NCBI RefSeq assembly: GCF_021412625.1
Contig: NZ_JAKCFI010000011.1
Span: 62,001-126,000, forward strand
Length of the DNA: 64,000 nt
Origin: Myxococcus stipitatus
GTDB lineage: Bacteria > Myxococcota > Myxococcia > Myxococcales > Myxococcaceae
Direction: 5' to 3'
The position numbers were made by a program, and so were the translations under genes. The notes below the pieces were generated by a model, which worked only from the letters and a program-made list of their open reading frames with translations, was not told the DNA's origin and searched no databases. Below, one piece after another: positions 1 through 7,214 of the stretch (position 1 is its first letter; every line of letters starts with the position of its first letter).

Positions 1-4
1 ACCG

Positions 5-877
5 ATGATCGATCAGAACTCCCGCCCTGCCCGCAAGGTTGGCATCGCCGACCACCTGTGGGAGACGTACGAAGACATGGCCCAGCAGATGGGCTCGGAC
101 CGCGATGCGCTGATCAATCAGGCGCTCTTCATGTTCGCGCGCCTCAACGGCTTCATCGAGGCTCGCTCCCGCGGAGAGGCCCCGGTCGCCGCGGTGGCCG
201 CCGCCGCCCCGGCGGCCGCGGCCCGTCCGGCTCCCGCCGCGGCGGCTCCGGCCGCCCGTCCGTCGGCGCCGCCCGTGCTGGCTCCGGCCCCCGCTCCGAA
301 GGCGGAGGCCCCGCCGCCGCCGCCCCGTGGCGCCTCGCGTCCCACCGCGGACGAGCGCGCCGCCGCCAACGGCCTGGACAACGACCCGGTGCGCCGCGAG
401 GTCGCCGAGCGCGTGCTGGAGACCGCCGCCGAGCTCGAGCGCCTCATCAAGGGCAAGAACGAGCCCCCTCCGCCCAACGACGAGATGGTCGAGGAGGAGG
501 AGGAAGAGGAGCCGCTGCCCGAGCCCGAGGACCCGGCCCTGGAGGACGAGCAGGCCGAGCCCGAGGACGAGCAGGTCGACGAGCTGCCCGAGGAGGGCGG
601 GGCGCTCTACCTCGTCACCGAGTCCGGGGAGCAGGAGCGCATCGTGAAGGAGCGCTTCGTCATCGGCCGCGGCAAGCACTGCGACTTCGTCATCAACTCC
701 GGCAAGGTCTCTCGCGAGCACGCCGTCATCGCCCAGGAGGGCAATGACTGGATCATCGAGGACCTGGGGTCTTCCAACGGGACCTGGTTCAACAAGGCCC
801 GCATCAAGCGTCGGAAGATCGAGGACGGGGACGAATACTTCATCTGCAGCGAGAAGATCCGCCTCGTCGTCCGGTGA
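5..877 (+). CDS. RHH-like/FHA fusion protein of the Tad pilus block
   Basis: This 290-residue protein has three parts. Residues about 10-55 (from RKVGIADHLWE to ALFMFARLNGF) read like a ribbon-helix-helix fold: a short strand, then two helices with an S/D-R-x-x-L-I-N turn. Residues about 56-200 are a low-complexity Ala/Pro linker followed by a Glu/Asp-rich stretch. Residues about 205-290 are a forkhead-associated domain with the phosphothreonine-binding signature (VIGRG, KVSREH, LGSSNGT). FHA domains bind phosphothreonine, so a Ser/Thr kinase input is likely. The RHH part suggests dimerisation or DNA binding, which is inference. It opens a block with prepilin peptidase, secretin and CpaF genes. 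The start lies only 4 bases into the window, so an upstream start or missing promoter cannot be excluded. Confidence 0.8.
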   Translation: MIDQNSRPARKVGIADHLWETYEDMAQQMGSDRDALINQALFMFARLNGFIEARSRGEAPVAAVAAAAPAAAARPAPAAAAPAARPSAPPVLAPAPAPKAEAPPPPPRGASRPTADERAAANGLDNDPVRREVAERVLETAAELERLIKGKNEPPPPNDEMVEEEEEEEPLPEPEDPALEDEQAEPEDEQVDELPEEGGALYLVTESGEQERIVKERFVIGRGKHCDFVINSGKVSREHAVIAQEGNDWIIEDLGSSNGTWFNKARIKRRKIEDGDEYFICSEKIRLVVR

Positions 878-980
878 GCGGACCCGGTTCCTGGGTCATT
901 CCAGCTGTTCGCCAATTGACGGGCTCCACGCGTCCCTGGTTTGATACCGGACGCCTGGACGCGAATGGGACAGGCGACGG

Positions 981-1517
981 ATGACGCCTGGACACATCGC
1001 GCTGTGGACGGTCCTTGGAGTGGCCCTGGTGATCTCGCTGGTGACGGACGTGTTGCGCCGGCAGATCCTCGACGTGGTCACCTATCCGCTGATGGCGGTG
1101 GGGCTCGGGGTGCGTCTCGCCACCGAAGGGGTGGGGGACCTGAGGCAGGGGTTGGTCAGCGGGCTGATATCGGGTGTGGGGCTGGCATTGCTGCTGGTCC
1201 CGGCGGCGGCGCGGGGGCGGATGGGGTGGGGTGACGTGAAGTTGATGGGAGGGGTGGGCGCCGTGCTGGGCTTCCCGGCGTCGATGGCGGCGGCCGCCTT
1301 CATCTCCCTGGTGGGCGCCATGCAGGCGGTCATCACGCTGCTGTGGCACGGAGCGGCGTGGGACACGGTGGCGGCGGTCCTGCGGCGTTGGGCGGTGCGG
1401 TTGCACCTGGCGCGCGAGGACGCGCAGCCCGCCGCGCAGCGTCACATCCCCTACGGGGTGGCCATCGCGCTCGGGACCTTCTGGGCGCTGTGGTGGCAGC
1501 ACGAGAGCTTGGGTTAG
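981..1517 (+). CDS. A24 prepilin peptidase, CpaA/TadV type
   Basis: This 178-residue polytopic membrane aspartyl protease would process type IVb (Flp) prepilins. It has about five hydrophobic segments. The first catalytic aspartate lies in VTDVLRRQILD near residue 20, followed by the loop where prepilin peptidases carry I-P-N-like residues. The second lies in the diagnostic GWGDVKLMGG motif near residue 85. The protein is short and lacks the N-methyltransferase domain of PilD, as expected for CpaA/TadV. It ends 33 bases before the secretin gene and is probably co-transcribed with it. The ATG is preceded by GACGG, a weak ribosome-binding site. No pilin gene is visible in the window, so its substrate must be encoded elsewhere. 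Confidence 0.88.
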   Translation: MTPGHIALWTVLGVALVISLVTDVLRRQILDVVTYPLMAVGLGVRLATEGVGDLRQGLVSGLISGVGLALLLVPAAARGRMGWGDVKLMGGVGAVLGFPASMAAAAFISLVGAMQAVITLLWHGAAWDTVAAVLRRWAVRLHLAREDAQPAAQRHIPYGVAIALGTFWALWWQHESLG

Positions 1518-1550
1518 TTCGGAGACTTGTTGGGAGAGGGGACACGTACG

Positions 1551-2999
1551 ATGTTCACACGCTTCACGCATGCGGCCATGGTCGGCACGCTCGTTGCCCT
1601 GGTGGCCAGTGGCTCCGCCCTGGCCCAGGATGGGACCAGCGTCAGCCTCGGAGTGGGCGCCCAGAAGGTGCTCACCATCCCGGGCCTCAGCAAGGTGGCG
1701 CTCGGTGACCCGTCCATCGCCGAAGTGAAGACACTCGGCTCCGGACAGCTGCTCATCACCGGCCAGGCCGAGGGCAAGACGACGCTGCTCGTCTGGAAGT
1801 CCACGGGGCAGCGCGTCAGCTACACCGTCGCGGTCCGCAAGCAGGACCCGAACGAGGTCATCTCCGAAATCAAGCGCCTGTTGGGCGAAATCGAAGGTGT
1901 CTCCGTCCGCATGGTGGGAGATCGCATCTACCTGGACGGCCAGGCCTACACCACGCAGGACGCGGACCGCATCGAGCAGGTGGTGAGCCTCTATCCGAAC
2001 GTGAAGTCGTTCGTGAAGATCGCCCCCAACGCCAAGAAGCTGGTGGCGCAGAACCTGAACGCCGCGTTCCAGAAGGCGGGCCTGAAGAACGTGCAGGCCA
2101 ACGTGGTGGGCGCGACCATCTTCCTGGAGGGCTCCGTGGAGAGCCAGCAGGACCTCCAGAAGGCGGAGCTCATCACCAAGGCCATTGGCGAGAAGGTGGA
2201 GAACCTGCTCGTCGTCGGCATCAAGCGGATGATCCTCTCGGAGGTGCAGTTCGTGGAGATCCGGCGCAACAGCCGCGACCGCTACGGCATCCGCTACCCC
2301 CTGGACATCACCGGTTCGGCGTCCGCGGCGGCCACCATCACCCAGGAGCTGTTCCCGGGCACCTTCGGTCAGGGCGGCGCCAACCTCGGCCTGACGGCCG
2401 GCGGCGACTTCTCCATCGGCTTCCAGGGCAACGACGGCTACGGCCGCCTGCTCGCCCAGCCCAAGCTGGTCTGCGCCAGCGGTGAGAAGGCGGAGTTCCT
2501 CGCGGGCGGCGAGGTCCCCATCCCGCTCATCACCAACAACCAGTTCTCCATCGAGTACAAGAAGTACGGCGTCATCCTGAACCTGCGCCCCACCGCGGAC
2601 CGCAACGGCAACATCCAGACGGAGATCGAGGCCGAGGCCTCCGAAATCGACACCTCGGTGGCCGTCTCCATCGGCGGTTCGTCCACGGTGCCGGGCTTCC
2701 GGACCCGCAAGGTCAAGACGAACGTCACGGTCCGCCACGGCGAGACCATCGTCCTGTCCGGCGTGTTCAGCCACGACGAGCAGAAGGCCGTGTCGAAGAT
2801 TCCGGGCCTGGGTCACATCCCCATCGTCGGCGAGCTCTTCAAGAGCCGCGGCTTCGACTCGACCAAGCGCGAGCTGGTCATCTTCGTCACGCCGCGCATC
2901 GTCAACCCGGACTCCGACAAGGTCCGCACCATCATCGAGGACGTGAAGAGCCGCTACAAGCAGGCCCGGTCCGAGGTGAACTTCAACATCTTCGACTGA
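1551..2999 (+). CDS. cpaC: Tad/Flp pilus outer-membrane secretin, CpaC/RcpA family
   Basis: This 482-residue outer-membrane channel subunit would serve Flp pilus assembly. I place the start at ATG 1551, because a typical signal peptide follows at once (FTRF, a hydrophobic run, cleavage after SALA near residue 25) and GGGAGAGGGG lies just upstream. An upstream TTG at 1527 would add eight residues before the signal. Residues about 30-100 form the pilus N-terminal domain, with the GAQKVL...GLSKVALGDPSIAEV pattern. A BON-like region follows to about 190. The C-terminal 200 residues are the type II/III secretin domain, including VPGFRTRKV and IPGLGHIPIVGELF near the end. A GC-rich hairpin pair follows the stop, so transcription may end here, with cpaF using its own promoter. 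Confidence 0.92.
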   Translation: MFTRFTHAAMVGTLVALVASGSALAQDGTSVSLGVGAQKVLTIPGLSKVALGDPSIAEVKTLGSGQLLITGQAEGKTTLLVWKSTGQRVSYTVAVRKQDPNEVISEIKRLLGEIEGVSVRMVGDRIYLDGQAYTTQDADRIEQVVSLYPNVKSFVKIAPNAKKLVAQNLNAAFQKAGLKNVQANVVGATIFLEGSVESQQDLQKAELITKAIGEKVENLLVVGIKRMILSEVQFVEIRRNSRDRYGIRYPLDITGSASAAATITQELFPGTFGQGGANLGLTAGGDFSIGFQGNDGYGRLLAQPKLVCASGEKAEFLAGGEVPIPLITNNQFSIEYKKYGVILNLRPTADRNGNIQTEIEAEASEIDTSVAVSIGGSSTVPGFRTRKVKTNVTVRHGETIVLSGVFSHDEQKAVSKIPGLGHIPIVGELFKSRGFDSTKRELVIFVTPRIVNPDSDKVRTIIEDVKSRYKQARSEVNFNIFD

Positions 3000-3027
3000 C
3001 GGCGGGGCGCCACGAGGGCGCCTCCCC

Positions 3028-3090
3028 GAGGGCCTCCGGGCCCTCCAGGCGGGCCGGTCTCGTTCCCACGGTGGGGACGGAGGCCGGCCC
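3028..3090 (+). terminator. Tandem GC hairpins after the secretin gene
   Basis: Two potential stem-loops lie 28-91 bases after the secretin stop. The first has perfect 7-base arms at 3028-3034 and 3039-3045 with a four-base loop. The second spans 3051-3090, with perfect 7-base outer arms (GGGCCGG and CCGGCCC) and an imperfect inner stem. There is no T-tract, so this would be a GC-hairpin or attenuation site rather than a classic intrinsic terminator. It occupies most of the 165-base gap before cpaF. Confidence 0.45.
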
Positions 3091-3164
3091 GTCGCCGTTG
3101 CGGGGGCGTGTCTCGTGCGGCTGGCGCTTTGAGGTGGAAGAGGTGCTTGCTAGCATCCGCTCCC

Positions 3165-4943
3165 ATGTTTCTGATTACCCTCGCGGAAAAGGGCGGCGGA
3201 ACCGAGCAGCGCGAGTACCACAAGCCGGAAATCACCATTGGTCGGCTGCCCGGCAACGACATCATGCTCGCGAAGGGCAATGTCTCGAAGTATCACTCCC
3301 GCATCGTCGCCAAGGATGGCAAGTGCATCATCGTGGACATGAAGTCCACGAACGGCACCTTCGTGAACGGCAAGAAGATCGCCGCGCCCCAGGTGCTCAA
3401 GCCGACCGACCAGGTCTACATCGGCGACTACATCATCAACGTGGAGCCGCTGGCGGACGACGGCCCGGCGATGACGCGGGCCGGCCAGGAGGAGGAGGCC
3501 TACGACGACGGGGGCGAGGAGTACCCGCCCGAGGAAGAGCAGTACGAGGAGGAGGAGCCGTACGAGGAGGAGCCGCCTCCCGCGCCGCAGGCCCCCGCGG
3601 CGGGCCGCATGCCGGCGTCCATGGCCTCCGCGCTGGCCAAGAACAAGAAGAAGGTGGACCCCCGGCTGGAGCGCTACACGCGCTTGCAGAAGGAGATCCA
3701 CGACCGGCTCATCGAGTACCTGGACCTGCGCCGCATGGACATGGACCGGCTCGGGGACGACGAGCTGTGGCGGCGCACCGAGAAGGCCATCCGCGACATC
3801 ATCGACCAGATGGAGGCGGACGGAGAGCTTCCGGAGGACGTGGACCGCGAGGAGCTGCTCACCGACGTCATCAACGAGGCGCTGGGCCTGGGGCCCCTCG
3901 AGGCGTTCCTCGCGTCGGATGAGATCAGCGAGATCATGGTGAACCACGCCAACCAGATCTACATCGAGCGCAAGGGCAAGCTGACCCTGTCGGAGAAGAC
4001 CTTCTCCTCGAACCAGGCGGTGCTCGGCGTCATCGAGCGCATCGTGGCGCCCATCGGCCGGCGCATCGACGAGTCTAGCCCGCTGGTGGACGCGCGCCTC
4101 AAGGACGGCAGCCGCGTCAACGCCATCATCCCCCCGCTGGCGCTCAAGGGGCCCTGCATCACCATCCGCAAGTTCAAGAAGGACTCGCTGAAGATCCAGG
4201 ACCTCATCAAGTACAAGACGCTCACCGCGCAGATGGCGGAGTTCCTGGAGATGTGCGTCAAGGCGCGGCGCAACATCGTCATCTCCGGCGGTACGGGCTC
4301 CGGGAAGACGACGACGCTGAACATCATCAGCTCCTTCATCCCGGACAGCGAGCGCATCGTCACGGTGGAGGACGCCGCGGAGCTGCAGCTGCCCCAGGAG
4401 CACTGGGTCCAGCTGGAGAGCCGGCCGCCCAACCTCGAAGGCAAGGGCGCCATCACCATCCGCGACCTGGTGAAGAACTGCCTGCGCATGCGCCCCGACC
4501 GCATCGTCGTGGGCGAGTGCCGCTCGGGCGAGACGCTGGACATGCTCCAGGCGATGAACACGGGCCACGACGGCTCGCTGACCACGCTGCACGCGAACAC
4601 GCCGCGCGACGCCATCGCCCGGTTGGAGACGATGGTGCTCATGTCCGGCATGGACCTGCCGGTGAAGGCCATCCGCGAGCAGATCTCCAGCGCCGTCCAC
4701 ATGATCGTCCAGCAGACGCGCTTCTCCGACGGCACGCGGAAGATCTGCTACGTCACGGAGGTGTCCGGCATGGAGGTCGACATCGTGACCCTCCAGGACA
4801 TCTTCTATTACAAGCAGGACGGCTTCACGGAGGACCACAAGGTGCGGGGTCGGTTCGTGGCGTCGGGCTTCGTGCCGAAGTTCTACGACGAGCTTCAGCG
4901 CAAGGGCATCCCCGTCAACATGAGCATCTTCCGCGAGGACTGA
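3165..4943 (+). CDS. cpaF: FHA-CpaF fusion: Tad pilus/secretion ATPase
   Basis: This 592-residue protein combines an N-terminal FHA domain (residues about 5-90: IGRLPGN, SKYHS, STNGTFVNG), an acidic linker (about 105-150, rich in E, D, Y and P) and a CpaF/TadA secretion ATPase. The ATPase has the CpaF N-terminal helical region with DEISEIMVN, Walker A GGTGSGKT at residues 375-382, and the His-box/Walker B region around RPDRIVVGE and HDGSLTTLHANTP. CpaF hexamers power Flp pilus extension or secretion at the inner membrane. I chose ATG 3165 because the FHA fold starts immediately there; the upstream GTG at 3108 adds residues outside the domain. The FHA fusion implies control by phosphothreonine. 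The next gene starts 6 bases downstream. Confidence 0.93.
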   Translation: MFLITLAEKGGGTEQREYHKPEITIGRLPGNDIMLAKGNVSKYHSRIVAKDGKCIIVDMKSTNGTFVNGKKIAAPQVLKPTDQVYIGDYIINVEPLADDGPAMTRAGQEEEAYDDGGEEYPPEEEQYEEEEPYEEEPPPAPQAPAAGRMPASMASALAKNKKKVDPRLERYTRLQKEIHDRLIEYLDLRRMDMDRLGDDELWRRTEKAIRDIIDQMEADGELPEDVDREELLTDVINEALGLGPLEAFLASDEISEIMVNHANQIYIERKGKLTLSEKTFSSNQAVLGVIERIVAPIGRRIDESSPLVDARLKDGSRVNAIIPPLALKGPCITIRKFKKDSLKIQDLIKYKTLTAQMAEFLEMCVKARRNIVISGGTGSGKTTTLNIISSFIPDSERIVTVEDAAELQLPQEHWVQLESRPPNLEGKGAITIRDLVKNCLRMRPDRIVVGECRSGETLDMLQAMNTGHDGSLTTLHANTPRDAIARLETMVLMSGMDLPVKAIREQISSAVHMIVQQTRFSDGTRKICYVTEVSGMEVDIVTLQDIFYYKQDGFTEDHKVRGRFVASGFVPKFYDELQRKGIPVNMSIFRED

Positions 4944-4949
4944 CGCGCA

Positions 4950-7169
4950 ATGGCCACCCTGGTCGTCCGGTTGCCTGATGGCACGGAGAACGAACACGAC
5001 ATCTCGGGCGAGCTGAAGCTGGGGCGCCAGCAGGGCTCGGACATCCTCCTCACCGAGGGCGGCGTGTCGCGCACGCACGCGCGCGTCTTCTCGGAAGGCG
5101 GCACCGTCTTCATCGAGGACCTCGGCAGCGCCAACGGGACGTTCGTCAACGGCGAGCGCATCGCCGAGCCCACCGCCCTCACGCCCCAGGCGGAGGTCGT
5201 CCTCGGCGACTACACGCTGCGCCTGAAGGCCGCGTCCGGCGCGGCGCGCGGGTCGGGGCCACGCAAGGCCGCCAAGCCGGCGGACGCGGTGCCCGTGGGC
5301 ACGGAGGCCGGAGGCGCTCGCGCCACGCGCGCCATCCCCAGCATCAAGGCCAAGCCCGCGGGGGCGGCCCCGGGAGCGGCCCTGGCCAAGCGTCCCGCGC
5401 GCCCGGTGGGAGGCGCTCCGGCGGCGGGAGGCGGCGCGGCGGGGCCGCTGCTGCGCGGCATGCTGGGGCCCTGGGCGGGCAAGACGTATCCGCTCAAGGG
5501 CAAGGTGATGGTGGGGCGCGTGCCGCCCGCGGGCATCGTGCTCGAGGATGACTCGGTCAGCCGCAAGCACGCGGAGCTGGAGGCGAGCGGCGGCGCCGTG
5601 TACGTGCGCGACCTGGGCAGCGCCAACGGCACGTTGCTCAACGGCGAGCCGCTGGGCGCCGACCCCGTCGACCTCCAGCCGGGCGACGTCCTCCAGTTCG
5701 GCGTGGTGGAGTTCGAATTCGAGTCCTCGTCGGACGCGGTGCCCAAGCGCGGAGCGTCCGCCGGGGGCCGCGGTCGGCCAGGGGCCGGCGCGGAGGAGGG
5801 CGGGGACGCGCGGCGCAAGAAGCTGCTCGTCGTCGGAGGCGCGGTGGTGGGCCTGCTGGTCCTCGGCGGCATCGCCAAGTCGATGACGGGGGGCGCTGGC
5901 GCGGTGGCGCCCTCGGGTCCGGTGGGCGTGGCGGGCCCGCAGGACACCACGGCGCAGCTGCAGGATCTGCTGAGCGAGTGCCGCTCGTTCGCGTCGAGCG
6001 AGCTGGGCGCGCCCAACTGGGAGAAGGCGGAGCAGACCTGCTCCAAGGCGCTGGACCTGGACCCCATCAACTCCGAGGGCAACTCGCTCATCCGGCGCAT
6101 CCGCCTGGAGAAGGCCGCCTTCGAGAACTTCAGCCAGGGCGAGAAGCTGATGGGCCGCCTCAAGCCGGAGGAGGCGCTCGTCTACTTCCGCAAGATTCCG
6201 AAGGAGAGCGAGTACTACCGGCGCAGCCGCGCGAAGAGCACGGAGGCCGAGGAGCAGGTGACGAAGCGCTCGCTGGAGGACTGCCGGCGCTACCTGCGCG
6301 ACTCGCAGTGGAGCGCCGCCGTGCCCCGCTGCCAGACGTACATGGAGGTGTGGTGCAAGGGGCAGTCGCGGGACGACCTCCAGCCCCCGCTGGGCTTCAC
6401 GCTGAAGCTGGAGGGGCGGCTGCGCAAGAACGAGTGGCGGCCGAAGGACGCGCTCTTCGTGAAGTTCCTCAGCGCGCGCTACAAGCTGGAGCCCAACCCC
6501 GCGCCGTGGGTGTGCCCGCAGCGGGACGACGACCTGGGCCCCACCGTGGTCGACCCGAAGACGGCCGTCGCCGAGGCGGCCAGGCAGCGCTACCCCAACA
6601 AGCTGATGCAGGCGGCGATGATGGACTACTGGTCGGGCCGAGGCAGCGAGGCGCTCGCCACGCTCCAGAAGCTGCGCGCCAACTACGAGAACGCGCAGTA
6701 CCACGCCGCGGCCGACGAGATGATGAAGACGATGTCCACGGTGGACCAGCTCTTCAAGGCGGGGCAGAGCTACCTGGCCGCGGACGACCCGGAGAAGGCG
6801 GCGGACCCGCTGCGCGAGGCCCTGGACGTCGACAAGTCGCTGATGATGGAGCTGGCCGAGTCCAAGCCGTCCTTCTATCGCCGCAACATCCTGGCGGACA
6901 TGGCGGACAAGTCCTACCAGCGCGGCAAGCACTGGGCGGACCGCGACGACAAGCGCCGCGCGTGCCGGATGTGGAAGCTGGGCTTCGGCTTCTACGCGGG
7001 CAATCCCGACCTGAACAAGGCGGCGGGCTTCTGCTCCACCATGGCCCTCAACACCTTCCGCGGCGCGGGAGGCTGCCCGGACCTGGCGGCGGCGCTGGAC
7101 TTCGCCGTCAAGGGCGACGGCGTGGAGGAGCTGGTCGTGGAGAAGAAGAAGGAGCTGGGCTGCCCGTAG
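4950..7169 (+). CDS. Double-FHA membrane protein with TPR-like tail
   Basis: This 739-residue protein starts 6 bases after cpaF, so it is probably translated from the same message. It carries two FHA domains. The first covers residues about 1-90 (LGRQQGSD, VSRTHA, GSANGTFVNG). The second covers about 165-260 (VGRVPP, VSRKHAE, GSANGTLLNG). They are separated by an Ala/Pro/Lys linker. A single hydrophobic segment follows near residues 290-310 (KLLVVGGAVVGLLVLGGIA). The remaining 430 residues are helical and repeat-like, with periodic Cys and Lys (TCSKALDLDP, ADDPEKAADPLREALDVD), resembling TPR solenoids. The likely arrangement is cytoplasmic FHA pair, one membrane pass and periplasmic TPR region, which would link phosphothreonine signalling to the pilus apparatus. 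Confidence 0.85.
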   Translation: MATLVVRLPDGTENEHDISGELKLGRQQGSDILLTEGGVSRTHARVFSEGGTVFIEDLGSANGTFVNGERIAEPTALTPQAEVVLGDYTLRLKAASGAARGSGPRKAAKPADAVPVGTEAGGARATRAIPSIKAKPAGAAPGAALAKRPARPVGGAPAAGGGAAGPLLRGMLGPWAGKTYPLKGKVMVGRVPPAGIVLEDDSVSRKHAELEASGGAVYVRDLGSANGTLLNGEPLGADPVDLQPGDVLQFGVVEFEFESSSDAVPKRGASAGGRGRPGAGAEEGGDARRKKLLVVGGAVVGLLVLGGIAKSMTGGAGAVAPSGPVGVAGPQDTTAQLQDLLSECRSFASSELGAPNWEKAEQTCSKALDLDPINSEGNSLIRRIRLEKAAFENFSQGEKLMGRLKPEEALVYFRKIPKESEYYRRSRAKSTEAEEQVTKRSLEDCRRYLRDSQWSAAVPRCQTYMEVWCKGQSRDDLQPPLGFTLKLEGRLRKNEWRPKDALFVKFLSARYKLEPNPAPWVCPQRDDDLGPTVVDPKTAVAEAARQRYPNKLMQAAMMDYWSGRGSEALATLQKLRANYENAQYHAAADEMMKTMSTVDQLFKAGQSYLAADDPEKAADPLREALDVDKSLMMELAESKPSFYRRNILADMADKSYQRGKHWADRDDKRRACRMWKLGFGFYAGNPDLNKAAGFCSTMALNTFRGAGGCPDLAAALDFAVKGDGVEELVVEKKKELGCP

Positions 7170-7214
7170 CGGCCGGCGTGGACAGGGCGGGGCGGGCGCG
7201 CTAGGCAACGGGGC

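Noticed and set aside
840-2816. Long minus-strand frame over the prepilin peptidase and secretin genes
   Set aside because: Sense-strand motifs (GWGDVKLMGG, secretin signature) are clear, and this frame has no signal or domain.
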